Below, piece after piece: positions 1 to 6,504 of a stretch of DNA of 40,274 nucleotides; the first letter of the stretch is position 1; each line of letters starts with the position of its first letter. The position numbers were made by a program, and so were the translations under genes. This DNA is from Acidobacteriaceae bacterium. GTDB lineage: Bacteria > Acidobacteriota > Terriglobia > Terriglobales > Acidobacteriaceae. Where the stretch lies: NCBI GenBank assembly GCA_003142935.1, contig PLOG01000151.1, positions 1 through 40,274 of the forward strand, written 5' to 3'. The notes under the pieces are model-generated. The model was not told the origin of the DNA and did no database searches. It saw nothing but the letters and a program-made list of their open reading frames with translations.

Positions 1-162
1 AATTAAGATGCGTTTGCCCTGAGCCGCCCGCACGTCCGGTGGACGCTGCTCTTGGCGCGCTGATAGACTAATAGGGTTGCAGTCGCAGTGCCTCCACTCG
101 TTCGCATCCCGCCTGCAAGTCTTCAGATCAGGAATCGCAAGAGAAGGACAAGAAGAGACCCT

Positions 163-867
163 GTGGATACTCAAACGCGTCACGCCCTCAAGAAAGATAA
201 GTTTGCCCAGGCAGCTGCGGACAGCGCCAGTTGGGTCAGTGGTCACCGTTCCGGCGTTCTGCACTGGGCTATCGTTGGCGGTGCAGCACTTGTCGTGATT
301 GTTGGGGCGATCATTTTCTGGAACATCCGGTCAACTGCGGCCGACAGCGCCCTGGGCGCCGCCATGGACACCTACAACGCACCGCTGGCCCAGCCCGGGC
401 TTCCGGTTGGAAACGGAATCTACGCAACCTCCGCCGATCGCACCAAGGCCGCCAATAGCCAGTTTGCCGCCGTGGCCAAGGACTACAGCTGGCTGCCCCA
501 AGGCACCAAGGCGCGCTACTTTCTCGGTATCACCGACGAGGAATTGAGCCAGAATGCCTCTGCCGAGACTGAACTCAAGGCCGTTTCCGGGGCCTGGGAC
601 CGCAACCAGGCCAACCTCGGAAAGCTAGCGCTTGCCGGGCTTTATCGCCAGACCTCACGGGATGCCCAGGCCATCGATCTCTACAACGCTGTGGTTGCCA
701 AGCCCTCTGAGACGGTTCCGGCAGTGGTGGCACAGCTCGACCTGGCCGATCTCTATGTCGCCGAGAACAAGCAGGACCAGGCACGGACCCTTTGGGCCAA
801 GGTCAGAGACGCGGATAAGGAAGGCGCCGCCGGCTCCATTGCCGCCCAAAAACTGGCCGCAAAGTAG
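163..867 (+). CDS. Membrane-anchored TPR protein, YfgM-like
   Basis: A 234-residue protein with a cytoplasmic N-terminus, one transmembrane helix at about residues 33-52 (hydrophobic run AIVGGAALVVIVGAIIFW) and a soluble part made of helical repeats (for example LGKLALAGLYRQ, VAQLDLADLYVAE) typical of tetratricopeptide repeats. This single-helix-plus-TPR layout is that of the YfgM / TPR_21 family, whose E. coli member associates with SecYEG and periplasmic chaperones; that role here is inference. I chose the GTG start at 163 because AAGAAGAGA lies just upstream and the sequence from DTQTRHALKKDKFAQ onward looks like real protein; the longer reading from 88 adds an Arg-rich stretch. A strong terminator follows the gene, so it is probably transcribed alone. 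Confidence 0.75.
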   Translation: MDTQTRHALKKDKFAQAAADSASWVSGHRSGVLHWAIVGGAALVVIVGAIIFWNIRSTAADSALGAAMDTYNAPLAQPGLPVGNGIYATSADRTKAANSQFAAVAKDYSWLPQGTKARYFLGITDEELSQNASAETELKAVSGAWDRNQANLGKLALAGLYRQTSRDAQAIDLYNAVVAKPSETVPAVVAQLDLADLYVAENKQDQARTLWAKVRDADKEGAAGSIAAQKLAAK

Positions 868-893
868 CAAGCGCGGCCAAGTTGACACGATAG

Positions 894-926
894 ACTCGCG
901 GAGCCGGTGGTTCCGCGAGTTTTCCT
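894..926 (+). terminator. Rho-independent terminator after the TPR gene
   Basis: A perfect 9-bp stem, ACTCGCGGA (894-902) with TCCGCGAGT (912-920), a 9-nt loop, and a T-rich run TTTTCCTTTT directly after it. It lies 27 bases after the stop codon of the TPR gene and ahead of the sigma-factor gene, so it separates the two transcription units. Confidence 0.85.
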
Positions 927-992
927 TTTGCGCCGCTGGCAAAACCGGCATGGCATTCGAGCATTTCTTACTCCGCCTGCGTCTGGTGATCT

Positions 993-1586
993 ATGAGCAC
1001 CAGCCAGGCAATTTACGCAGGTTGGATGGAGATTCCGAACAGCGCGGAGGACGGTCTGGCTCGCACTCAGGCGGAAGAGGCGACCATTGCGGCGATGGTC
1101 ACCCAGTACGCGGGCGCGCTCTATCGCGTTGCCTACTCCGTTCTGCGCAACCCAGCCGATGCCGAAGATGCCGTGCAAGAGGCGTTTCTGCGTGTCCTGC
1201 GCCATCGCGATTCGCTGGACGAAGTGCGCGACCGGCGCGTCTGGCTGATCCGCATTGTCTGGAACATCGTGCTGGATCGCAAACGCCGCGCCAAGACCCG
1301 TCCGGAGACCGACGACGTGGCGGAAATGGCCCGCGTGCTGCCTTGTGACGGGCTTTCAGCCGAGCAAATCGCCTCTGCTGCCCAGTACCATGCGCACGTC
1401 CTCGCCTGTGTAGAAAAACTGCCCGCCAAGGAGCGCCAGGTACTGCACCTATCGGCATTTGAAGAGCTTAACAGCGTGGAGATCGCCCAGGTTCTCAGGA
1501 TTACCGAGTCCAGCGTCCGCTCCCGGCTCTTTCGCGCCCGCAACCTGATGGCTGAGTTGCTCAATCACTCAAGGGCTCTCAAATGA
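993..1586 (+). CDS. ECF-type RNA polymerase sigma factor
   Basis: A 197-residue group 4 (ECF) sigma factor. Region 2 is visible as LYRVAYSVLRNPADAEDAVQ followed by AFLRVLRHRD and RRVWLIRIVWNIVLDRKRR (core binding and -10 recognition). Region 4 is LPAKERQVLHLSAFEELNSVEIAQVLRITESSVRSRLFRAR, a helix-turn-helix for the -35 element. The length is normal for the family and there is no extra C-terminal domain. The start may be ATG 993 or the in-frame ATG 1026; neither has a convincing ribosome site. The stop codon overlaps the beginning of the region that carries the ribosome binding site of the next gene, so the pair is co-transcribed and the neighbour is the likely anti-sigma partner. The signal it responds to cannot be read from the sequence. 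Confidence 0.92.
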   Translation: MSTSQAIYAGWMEIPNSAEDGLARTQAEEATIAAMVTQYAGALYRVAYSVLRNPADAEDAVQEAFLRVLRHRDSLDEVRDRRVWLIRIVWNIVLDRKRRAKTRPETDDVAEMARVLPCDGLSAEQIASAAQYHAHVLACVEKLPAKERQVLHLSAFEELNSVEIAQVLRITESSVRSRLFRARNLMAELLNHSRALK

Positions 1587-1597
1587 AGGAGTCTCAG

Positions 1598-2158
1598 ATG
1601 AATTCAACTTCTTACAACTCGACTTCCGGCACTGGTCCCCAGGTGGATTCAGGTTCAGCCGAAGCCACTCTCCGGTTGATTGCGCGGCTGCCCGCCCCCC
1701 AAGGACTTGAGGACCGTGTGAATGCCGGTCTGAAGAGCGCTCCGCGGACGGGCCGCATTCTGCAATGGCCGGCCGCGTTGCGGCCCACCGGTAGCTGGAT
1801 GCGCGTTGCTGCCGCGGCTGCCATCGTGTTTGTCGTCACCAGCGGCGGATGGGGCATTTACATGCGGGTTCAGCCATCGCAACCGGCCCGGATCATCGTG
1901 ATGCCGCCGCGGGCAGGCGCAGGCGGAGGATTCTCCAGCGCGGGCGCCATGCGCAAGCCGGAGACGCTCAACGGTCCTGTGGTCGCTGAACCGGCGACGG
2001 GGCAAGCTGGCAATGCTCAGGTCGGCAATCTTCAGCCGGCATCTGCCAAGCCCCTGAAGAAGAATCCGATGCCGATCGTGCCCATATCGCAAAACCAGGC
2101 AAGAATACTCGCGAGCAGGAAGGCTTCTGCCCAGTCCGCGGTTTCTACGGCGAAGTGA
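1598..2158 (+). CDS. Probable anti-sigma partner, single-pass membrane protein
   Basis: A 186-residue protein with a cytoplasmic part of about 70 residues, one transmembrane helix (residues about 73-90, VAAAAAIVFVVTSGGWGIYM) and an Ala/Pro/Gly-rich periplasmic tail. The order and the 11-base gap to the ECF sigma gene are those of sigma/anti-sigma pairs, and 'RLIARLPAPQGLEDRVNAGL' near the N-terminus would be the sigma-facing part. No zinc motif (HxxxCxxC) of the ZAS type is present, so this would be a zinc-independent member or a regulated target. Start: ATG 1598 has AAGGAG seven bases upstream; the ATG at 1583 lies within that arrangement, overlapping the previous stop, and lacks its own site. 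The anti-sigma role is inferred from context. Confidence 0.65.
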   Translation: MNSTSYNSTSGTGPQVDSGSAEATLRLIARLPAPQGLEDRVNAGLKSAPRTGRILQWPAALRPTGSWMRVAAAAAIVFVVTSGGWGIYMRVQPSQPARIIVMPPRAGAGGGFSSAGAMRKPETLNGPVVAEPATGQAGNAQVGNLQPASAKPLKKNPMPIVPISQNQARILASRKASAQSAVSTAK

Positions 2159-2213
2159 CGGCGAGCCCCTTGCGGTGTTCTCGGCCACGATGACGAGCGT
2201 GCGTTGAAGCAGC

Positions 2214-2555
2214 TCAGGCTTCCTTCACAACTGCCCTGATGACCATTCCCAGAAGAGCCAGCACAACCGCACCCCAGAAGGCTGGAGCGAAACCGTAAAC
2301 ACGGAATCCGGGCACGATGTCGGAGGCCACGAGGATCATGATGCCATTGATGACCAGAAGGAACAGCCCCAGCGTGAGGATGCTGAGGGGGAAGGTGATG
2401 ATCTTCAGGAGCAGGCCGACGGTCGCATTCAGGAGTCCGATGACTAACGCGGCAATCAGCGCGGGCCATAGCCCATTCACGTGAAAGCCCGGAACGATTC
2501 TGGAAACAATCAGCAGCGCAATCGCGGTCAATATCCATTGCAGCAGCAGGCGCAT
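2214..2555 (-). CDS. YvlD/DUF360 four-helix membrane protein
   Basis: A 113-residue integral membrane protein with four closely spaced hydrophobic segments (about residues 3-21, 28-50, 54-76 and 86-107) and the repeated motif SRIVPGFHVNGLWPALIAAL / SDIVPGFRVYGFAPAFWGA that marks the 'mycobacterial 4 TMS phage holin' / YvlD family. Despite the family name these are chromosomal proteins; the function is unclear, with a link to envelope stress reported for the Bacillus member. Start ATG 2555 is preceded by AGGAG at a good distance; a longer reading to 2663 has no membrane character at its start. It converges on the sigma/anti-sigma pair. Confidence 0.85.
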   Translation of the reverse strand: MRLLLQWILTAIALLIVSRIVPGFHVNGLWPALIAALVIGLLNATVGLLLKIITFPLSILTLGLFLLVINGIMILVASDIVPGFRVYGFAPAFWGAVVLALLGMVIRAVVKEA

Positions 2556-2805
2556 GGTCTTCTCCTCACTTATTTGGTTTTCGTTTTGATGCGATCTGTG
2601 GGGCTGTCGCCCTTGAGCCGTCTTCAGCCCTTGGATGCGGCCCACCGCTCTAACGTATAGCATTAGAGAGGGTTTCGTCGCTGTTTCTTCTAGAAGTTCA
2701 GGACTTTTCCCTGCACATTCGGTCCAACAACGCAGGGCCCAAAAAGCGGAGTGAGGCTTTGGCGCGCCGCCTCCTTCAACTCATTCAAACGAAGGAACCG
2801 CCTGC

Positions 2806-3666
2806 ATGGATTCCCGACTGACCAACCGGCTGAAAGGCCTGCTTTTGCCCCTGTTGCTGGCGCCTTCAGGCCTGGCTCAACAGCCGCCCAGTCCTGCCCT
2901 GCCCGACATCCGTCAGCTCATGCACGAGGTTCAGGCCCACCAGAGGCAGCTCGACAAGGTCCGCGAGAACTACACCTATAGCACTCTCGAGACTACACAG
3001 GATATCGATTCGAACGGCAAGGTCACCAAGACCGAGTCGGTTGAGGAGGAGGACTTTTTCGTCAACGGACATGTGATTGCGCGCACCGTGAAGAAAAACG
3101 GCCAGCCGCTCAGCGACCATGACCAGCAGAAGGAGACCGAGAGCGTTACAAAGCGCGTGGAGAAAGCCGAAAAGACGCCGCCCGATCAGCCGCTGGAGGG
3201 CCAGGCGATCAGCATCAGCCGGGTGCTCGAGATCTTGGACGTCAGCAATCCGCGGAGGGAGATCTACCGCGGGCGGCAGACCATCGTCTTTGATTTTGTG
3301 GGCCGCAAGGACGCCAAGACCCACGGCCTGGTGGAAGACGCCTCAAAGAAACTCCAGGGAACGATTTGGGTGGATGAGGCTGACCGCCAGGTGGCCCATC
3401 TGGAGGTGAACTTCAACGACAACTTCCGGGTTGCGGGTGGGTTGCTGGCCAGCATCCAGAAAGGCTCCAACTTCCGCTTTGACCAGGCTCTTGTAAGCGA
3501 TGGTCTCTGGCTCCCAACAGGCGGCGAAGGCACGATGCAAGCCAGGCTGCTGATGGTCAAGAATGTTCGTCAGCATTTCGTGGAGCACGACTTCGACTAC
3601 AAGCGCTTCCGCGTGGAGACGCAACAAGGCAAAGACGCCAAAGTTATGCCGGAAAAGAGTCGATAA
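2806..3666 (+). CDS. Exported protein of unknown function
   Basis: A 286-residue protein with a signal peptide (KGLLLPLLLAPSGLAQQ, cleavage probable after LAQ at about residue 25). The mature part begins with a helical segment rich in charge (LMHEVQAHQRQLDKVRENYTY), then a lysine/glutamate-rich section and a beta-rich C-terminal half that alternates hydrophobic and charged residues (GTIWVDEADRQVAHLEVNF, RHFVEHDFDYKRFRVE). The last part resembles the beta-sheet cradle of LolA/LolB-type periplasmic proteins, but this is an impression of pattern, not a family match. GAAGGA about ten bases before the ATG serves as ribosome site. It is alone between an opposing gene upstream and another opposing gene downstream. 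Confidence 0.7.
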   Translation: MDSRLTNRLKGLLLPLLLAPSGLAQQPPSPALPDIRQLMHEVQAHQRQLDKVRENYTYSTLETTQDIDSNGKVTKTESVEEEDFFVNGHVIARTVKKNGQPLSDHDQQKETESVTKRVEKAEKTPPDQPLEGQAISISRVLEILDVSNPRREIYRGRQTIVFDFVGRKDAKTHGLVEDASKKLQGTIWVDEADRQVAHLEVNFNDNFRVAGGLLASIQKGSNFRFDQALVSDGLWLPTGGEGTMQARLLMVKNVRQHFVEHDFDYKRFRVETQQGKDAKVMPEKSR

Positions 3667-3745
3667 ATAGTGGCAGATTGGTTTCTAGATCGGCAATCAT
3701 GCGCCCAGCATGCTGCCACCGTGTAATCGGTCTCGCACCATAATT

Positions 3746-4366
3746 TCAGCGGCGATGAGTACGGACACGCATTTCAATGAGTTTCTGGGATTCTACGAGC
3801 GCGGCAAGCGTTAAATCCTGGAATACCGACGCCTCAAACAGCGACTTCCCGCCTGCATTTAGCCGTAGCTCGGGTAATTTCCTTTTGACGGCGCGGTAGC
3901 TGAGGAGCATCTCGGGAACCGTAGTCACATCGCCTGGCTGTCGAAAGATGTTGCGCAGTCCAGCCATTACGCCTTTGGCTGTTCCACGATGTATCTTGGG
4001 ATCAATTCCGTTGATATCGCTGGTCGACCGTTGCGCGCGATAGGGTTTGCTCTCGAACACGTAAACCCGGTGCCGGCCTTTCGTGACGTGCGAACGGTGA
4101 AGCGCAAGACCAAGCTCCACGGGCATATTGAAACGGGGAATCCCCTTCGAAAGTTCGATCCGTGAGAGGTCATGAATCGAGAAACTGGACTCCTCGATCA
4201 AACCGATGATGGTTTCGAGCCGGCCCTGGTTTGGAACCGCTACCGTTGCATTGACGTGTAAGCCAAGCTGAGTTAGTCCCACGATGTAGGCTAAATAGAG
4301 GTCTTCAAACTCGGGATCGTATGGGATGTTGAGGAAGACCGATTCGATGCGCTTGCTATGCCGCAC
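3746..4366 (-). CDS. Rossmann-type TIR / deoxyribosyltransferase-like protein
   Basis: A 206-residue soluble protein. It opens with a beta strand and a phosphate-loop-like turn (SVFLNIPYDPEFEDLYLAYI), then an LGL...ATVAVP strand, the segment IHDLSRIE (Asp66, Ser68, Arg69) and PRFNMPVELGLAL with Glu84. This order (VF-N-P-D...HD-SR-E...PRFNMP-ELG) belongs to a bacterial family of unknown role whose fold I take to be that of TIR domains and nucleoside deoxyribosyltransferases; Glu84 would be the candidate catalytic residue. The GTG start lies seven bases after the stop of a short upstream gene, so the two are translationally coupled. There is no good ribosome site of its own. The function is not established; cleavage of a nucleotide such as NAD is inference from the fold. 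Confidence 0.7.
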   Translation of the reverse strand: MRHSKRIESVFLNIPYDPEFEDLYLAYIVGLTQLGLHVNATVAVPNQGRLETIIGLIEESSFSIHDLSRIELSKGIPRFNMPVELGLALHRSHVTKGRHRVYVFESKPYRAQRSTSDINGIDPKIHRGTAKGVMAGLRNIFRQPGDVTTVPEMLLSYRAVKRKLPELRLNAGGKSLFEASVFQDLTLAALVESQKLIEMRVRTHRR

Positions 4367-4373
4367 GCCGAAT

Positions 4374-4589
4374 CTACCGCTTGCCCCGAACCTTGGAAGA
4401 GGTTCGCGAGCGGCTTGACTTCCTCGTAGGAGCTATCCGGAACGTGAGGCTCGCGCCCGTTGAAGATTTCTTTCTGGATGGCGTACTCATGATGCTGCGC
4501 ACAGCTGCCACGCGCTCAGAACTTAGTCCGAGAATCCTGCCCATTTCTTCCGGGGTGGGCACCCGGTTGCCGATTACATGCGCACTCAT
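4374..4589 (-). CDS. Small DNA-binding-like partner of the TIR/NDT-like protein
   Basis: A 71-residue protein. Residues 1-34 (NRVPTPEEMGRILGLSSERV followed by AAVRSIM) look like a helix-turn-helix: an initiating helix, the turn GLSS and a second helix. The rest (SRKKSSTGASLTFR, TRKSSRSRTSSKVRGKR) is a very basic Ser/Lys/Arg tail suited to contact with nucleic acid. The start ATG 4589 begins the recognisable domain; an extension to 4694 adds nothing domain-like. The stop is seven bases before the GTG of the next gene, and this short gene plus the Rossmann-type gene look like a fixed two-gene unit. The tail composition could also come from reading an alternative frame, see the separate observation. 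Confidence 0.6.
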   Translation of the reverse strand: MSAHVIGNRVPTPEEMGRILGLSSERVAAVRSIMSTPSRKKSSTGASLTFRIAPTRKSSRSRTSSKVRGKR

Positions 4590-4710
4590 GAATCCATTGT
4601 AAGGCGAAATCAGAATGGGCGGCCAAGAAAAGCCGGCTGTCTGGAGAGCCAGGGTTATTCGCCTGGTCCAACAGTGACGTCCAATCCCATGCATCCGTTA
4701 AAGTGGAACC

Positions 4711-5001
4711 ATGTTCGTCCGCCGACTCTCCATCCAGCGCGTCGACTCCACAGGCGAGCGCCATGCCTGCCCTATCCACTGGATCGACAACTTTGCTATG
4801 CGCAACTTTACGAACGATGCGGTCTTCGACGACACGCTTCCGGTTGGTGATGGACTGCTGGAAGCTGGGAACCGCGTCCCCCTCGACCGCCTCCAGCCCG
4901 CTATGGAGGACTGGTTTCGGCGTAAAGGCTATCTCAAGGCAGGGGAACGTCTCGAGGTCACTGAACTCGCCCCGTCCAGATCCATGTCGCCAACTTCCTG
5001 A
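4711..5001 (+). CDS. Hypothetical protein, 96 residues
   Basis: A soluble 96-residue reading frame with mixed charged and hydrophobic composition (FVRRLSIQRVDSTGERH, DDTLPVGDGLLEAGNRVPLD, AMEDWFRRKGYLKAGERLEV) and no membrane segment or signal. I recognise no family. It fills the space between the divergent two-gene unit at 4374-4589 and the convergent lysozyme gene, ending ten bases before that gene's stop; such tight packing supports it as real. AAAGTGGA before the ATG is a weak ribosome site. Other frames over the same bases are longer or shorter but have less protein-like composition. Confidence 0.45.
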   Translation: MFVRRLSIQRVDSTGERHACPIHWIDNFAMRNFTNDAVFDDTLPVGDGLLEAGNRVPLDRLQPAMEDWFRRKGYLKAGERLEVTELAPSRSMSPTS

Positions 5002-5011
5002 TTTATCGTGC

Positions 5012-5464
5012 TCACGCGGCTGCCTTCTGCGCCACGCCTCCCCAAAGTGCAAGCTCAGCCTCACGGCGCGCCTTTAGCCCGGAGTTTTCCTCGCCGCCAG
5101 CCCGATCCCAGCGCTGCAACTGCTCAGCGGCAGCCTCATACTGGCCGCCGTTCAGCACTTTCAACAGGGTGGAAGAGGCCAGCCGGCCGGATCCAAGGTT
5201 GAAACAGAAGTCCACCAACGCGTCGAATTGCCCTTGTGTGAGTTGCACCTTCACCAGCCGCTCGACTGCCTGTTCGGCGTTGCGCACATCGACGACCAGG
5301 ATCTCCGCTGCCTGCGCCTCCCCAATCCCGCCGGGAAACGACTCAGACTGTAGAAGCCTGTGTCCGTACCCAATAGTCGGGAGCCCGTTTGCATCCTTAT
5401 ATGTGCGACCCCTGAATCCTTCCGATCTCTTCAGCAACTCCAGTCCCGCATTGCTCAGCTTCAT
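5012..5464 (-). CDS. Phage-type lysozyme (glycoside hydrolase family 24)
   Basis: A 150-residue muramidase that would cleave the N-acetylmuramic acid to N-acetylglucosamine bond of peptidoglycan. The T4-lysozyme triad is intact with the right spacing: Glu15 in KRSEGFRG, Asp24 in YKDANG and Thr30 in LPTIGYGH. The later family block FDALVDFCFNLGSG is also present, as is the C-terminal LKARREAELALW. No signal peptide is seen, so export would need a holin or be signal-arrest-like; the N-terminus (MKLSNAGLELLKRSEG) is not hydrophobic. Start ATG 5464 has GGGGAG close upstream. No phage structural, integrase or holin gene is nearby, so this is an orphan or a domesticated copy. Its neighbours are unknown accessory genes. 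Confidence 0.9.
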   Translation of the reverse strand: MKLSNAGLELLKRSEGFRGRTYKDANGLPTIGYGHRLLQSESFPGGIGEAQAAEILVVDVRNAEQAVERLVKVQLTQGQFDALVDFCFNLGSGRLASSTLLKVLNGGQYEAAAEQLQRWDRAGGEENSGLKARREAELALWGGVAQKAAA

Positions 5465-5845
5465 ACATCTCCCCATCCGCGGCCACAAATGACCCTGGCC
5501 TTATGCTGACAGGAAGCGGGAAATAATCTGCAAATCCCCGTCCTACGCTCCCGCTCCTCAGTGGGCCGCGGGGGCCTGCGGGGTAGCCTCTGAGACTCCT
5601 GCAGATCGGAGACATATTCGCCATATATTCGCGTTAAAAGGCAGCGATGAGCGTACCAGAATACGAATTCAACAGCCTGCCCGGAAGTTCTTTTTTTGCT
5701 TCATTTACGGCGCAAAGCGCAAATGACTGAACAGGAAAGAGTTATCGAAAATGGCCCCGGATTCCGGTACTTTTTCAACAGGAATAGTGTTAGCTATCTT
5801 GTTAATAAGAGAGGCATTTTAGTGGCAATTTGGTAAAATTGGCAG
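5465..5845. other. Intergenic stretch, 381 bases, divergent promoters only
   Basis: This gap lies between the lysozyme start and rlpA. It is more AT-rich in its second half (5650-5845), and I see no frame with coding character. TAAAAT at 5834-5839 is a possible -10 box for rlpA, six bases before the first ATG, but no matching -35 box is convincing. No repeat shared with the rest of the window was noticed. Confidence 0.5.
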
Positions 5846-6400
5846 ATGGTCATGAATAGGAAATCACGCAACTTGATCCTGAACACTTCGCTGCACTTTT
5901 GGTTGCTTGCGGGAGTTTCATCGATTGCGCTGGCCGCTGTGGTGATCTTGCTTTCCACGCGGACAGTGCACGCGGATGCGCGGCTTTCCCAACCTGTCGC
6001 TACCACTATGACGGGCGCGCCTCCAGTTGCAGAACCCACGCCGGATTCTCTTCGAGCGGAGCAGACCGCCATTAAACGGGGCGATAGGCTCCACGGCATT
6101 GCCTCTTGGTATGGGGGGATCTTTCACGGGCGCAAGACGGCCAGCGGCGAACCGTTCGATAAGTTTGCTATGACCGCTTGCCATCCGACCCTTCCCTTCG
6201 GTTCAATTGTCCGGGTCGTCAACCAGGCCAATAAGCGCTCAGTCGTAGTTAAGATCAACGATCGAGGCGACTTGGTAGAGGAAGGGCGCATCATCGACCT
6301 TTCCCAAGCTGCCGCCCAAAGGCTGGCCATGACCAAGCCGGGCCTGGCCAAGGTAGAACTCCAGGTCATCTCTCTGGGCAGGTCGAGCGCCGGCAAATAA
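5846..6400 (+). CDS. rlpA: RlpA-like septal lytic transglycosylase
   Basis: A 184-residue protein with an N-terminal signal anchor (residues about 15-37, SLHFWLLAGVSSIALAAVVI) and a C-terminal double-psi beta-barrel of the RlpA type: ASWYGGIFHGRKTASGEPFD, TACHPTLPFGSIVRVVN, VVVKINDRGDL and GRIIDLSQAAAQRL. The residues used by the Pseudomonas enzyme to cleave denuded glycan strands are all present as Glu102, His113 and Asp139. There is no lipobox Cys and no SPOR domain, so it is the short, membrane-anchored form. The start may be ATG 5846 or ATG 5852; the second begins MNRKSRN, a normal positively charged signal start. Confidence 0.88.
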   Translation: MVMNRKSRNLILNTSLHFWLLAGVSSIALAAVVILLSTRTVHADARLSQPVATTMTGAPPVAEPTPDSLRAEQTAIKRGDRLHGIASWYGGIFHGRKTASGEPFDKFAMTACHPTLPFGSIVRVVNQANKRSVVVKINDRGDLVEEGRIIDLSQAAAQRLAMTKPGLAKVELQVISLGRSSAGK

Positions 6401-6418
6401 ACCGAAGAGTTCTTACCA

Positions 6419-6466
6419 AGAGAAAAAGAGGCCGAGAGAAAAAGAGGCCGAGAAAAAAAGCGGCCG
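6419..6466. repeat. Three tandem copies of a 16-bp unit
   Basis: Units AGAGAAAAAGAGGCCG (6419-6434), the same again (6435-6450) and AGAAAAAAAGCGGCCG (6451-6466). The third copy supplies the A-run that becomes the T-run of the terminator on the other strand, and its GGCCG starts that terminator stem. The array sits in the 104 bases between two convergent genes. Confidence 0.85.
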
Positions 6467-6486
6467 GCCCCCTGGTGGGCTGGCCG
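6452..6486 (-). terminator. Rho-independent terminator for the M1-like gene
   Basis: Stem CGGCCGGCCC (6461-6470) with GGGCTGGCCG (6477-6486), one G-T pair, six-base loop. Read on the minus strand it is followed by a run of seven T (A-run at 6453-6459), so it ends transcription of the gene whose stop is at 6505. On the plus strand only TTCTCTTTC follows, so it may work weakly for rlpA too. Confidence 0.8.
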
Positions 6487-6504
6487 TTCTCTTTCGCAGT
6501 CTGC

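Noticed and set aside
882-910. TTGACA at 882-887 as promoter of the sigma-factor gene
   Set aside because: No -10 box at a proper distance and it lies just ahead of a terminator stem.
4516-5064. Minus-strand frame of 182 codons covering the 96-residue gene
   Set aside because: Overlaps the start of the small helix-turn-helix gene and the lysozyme end, and its composition is less protein-like than the plus-strand frame.
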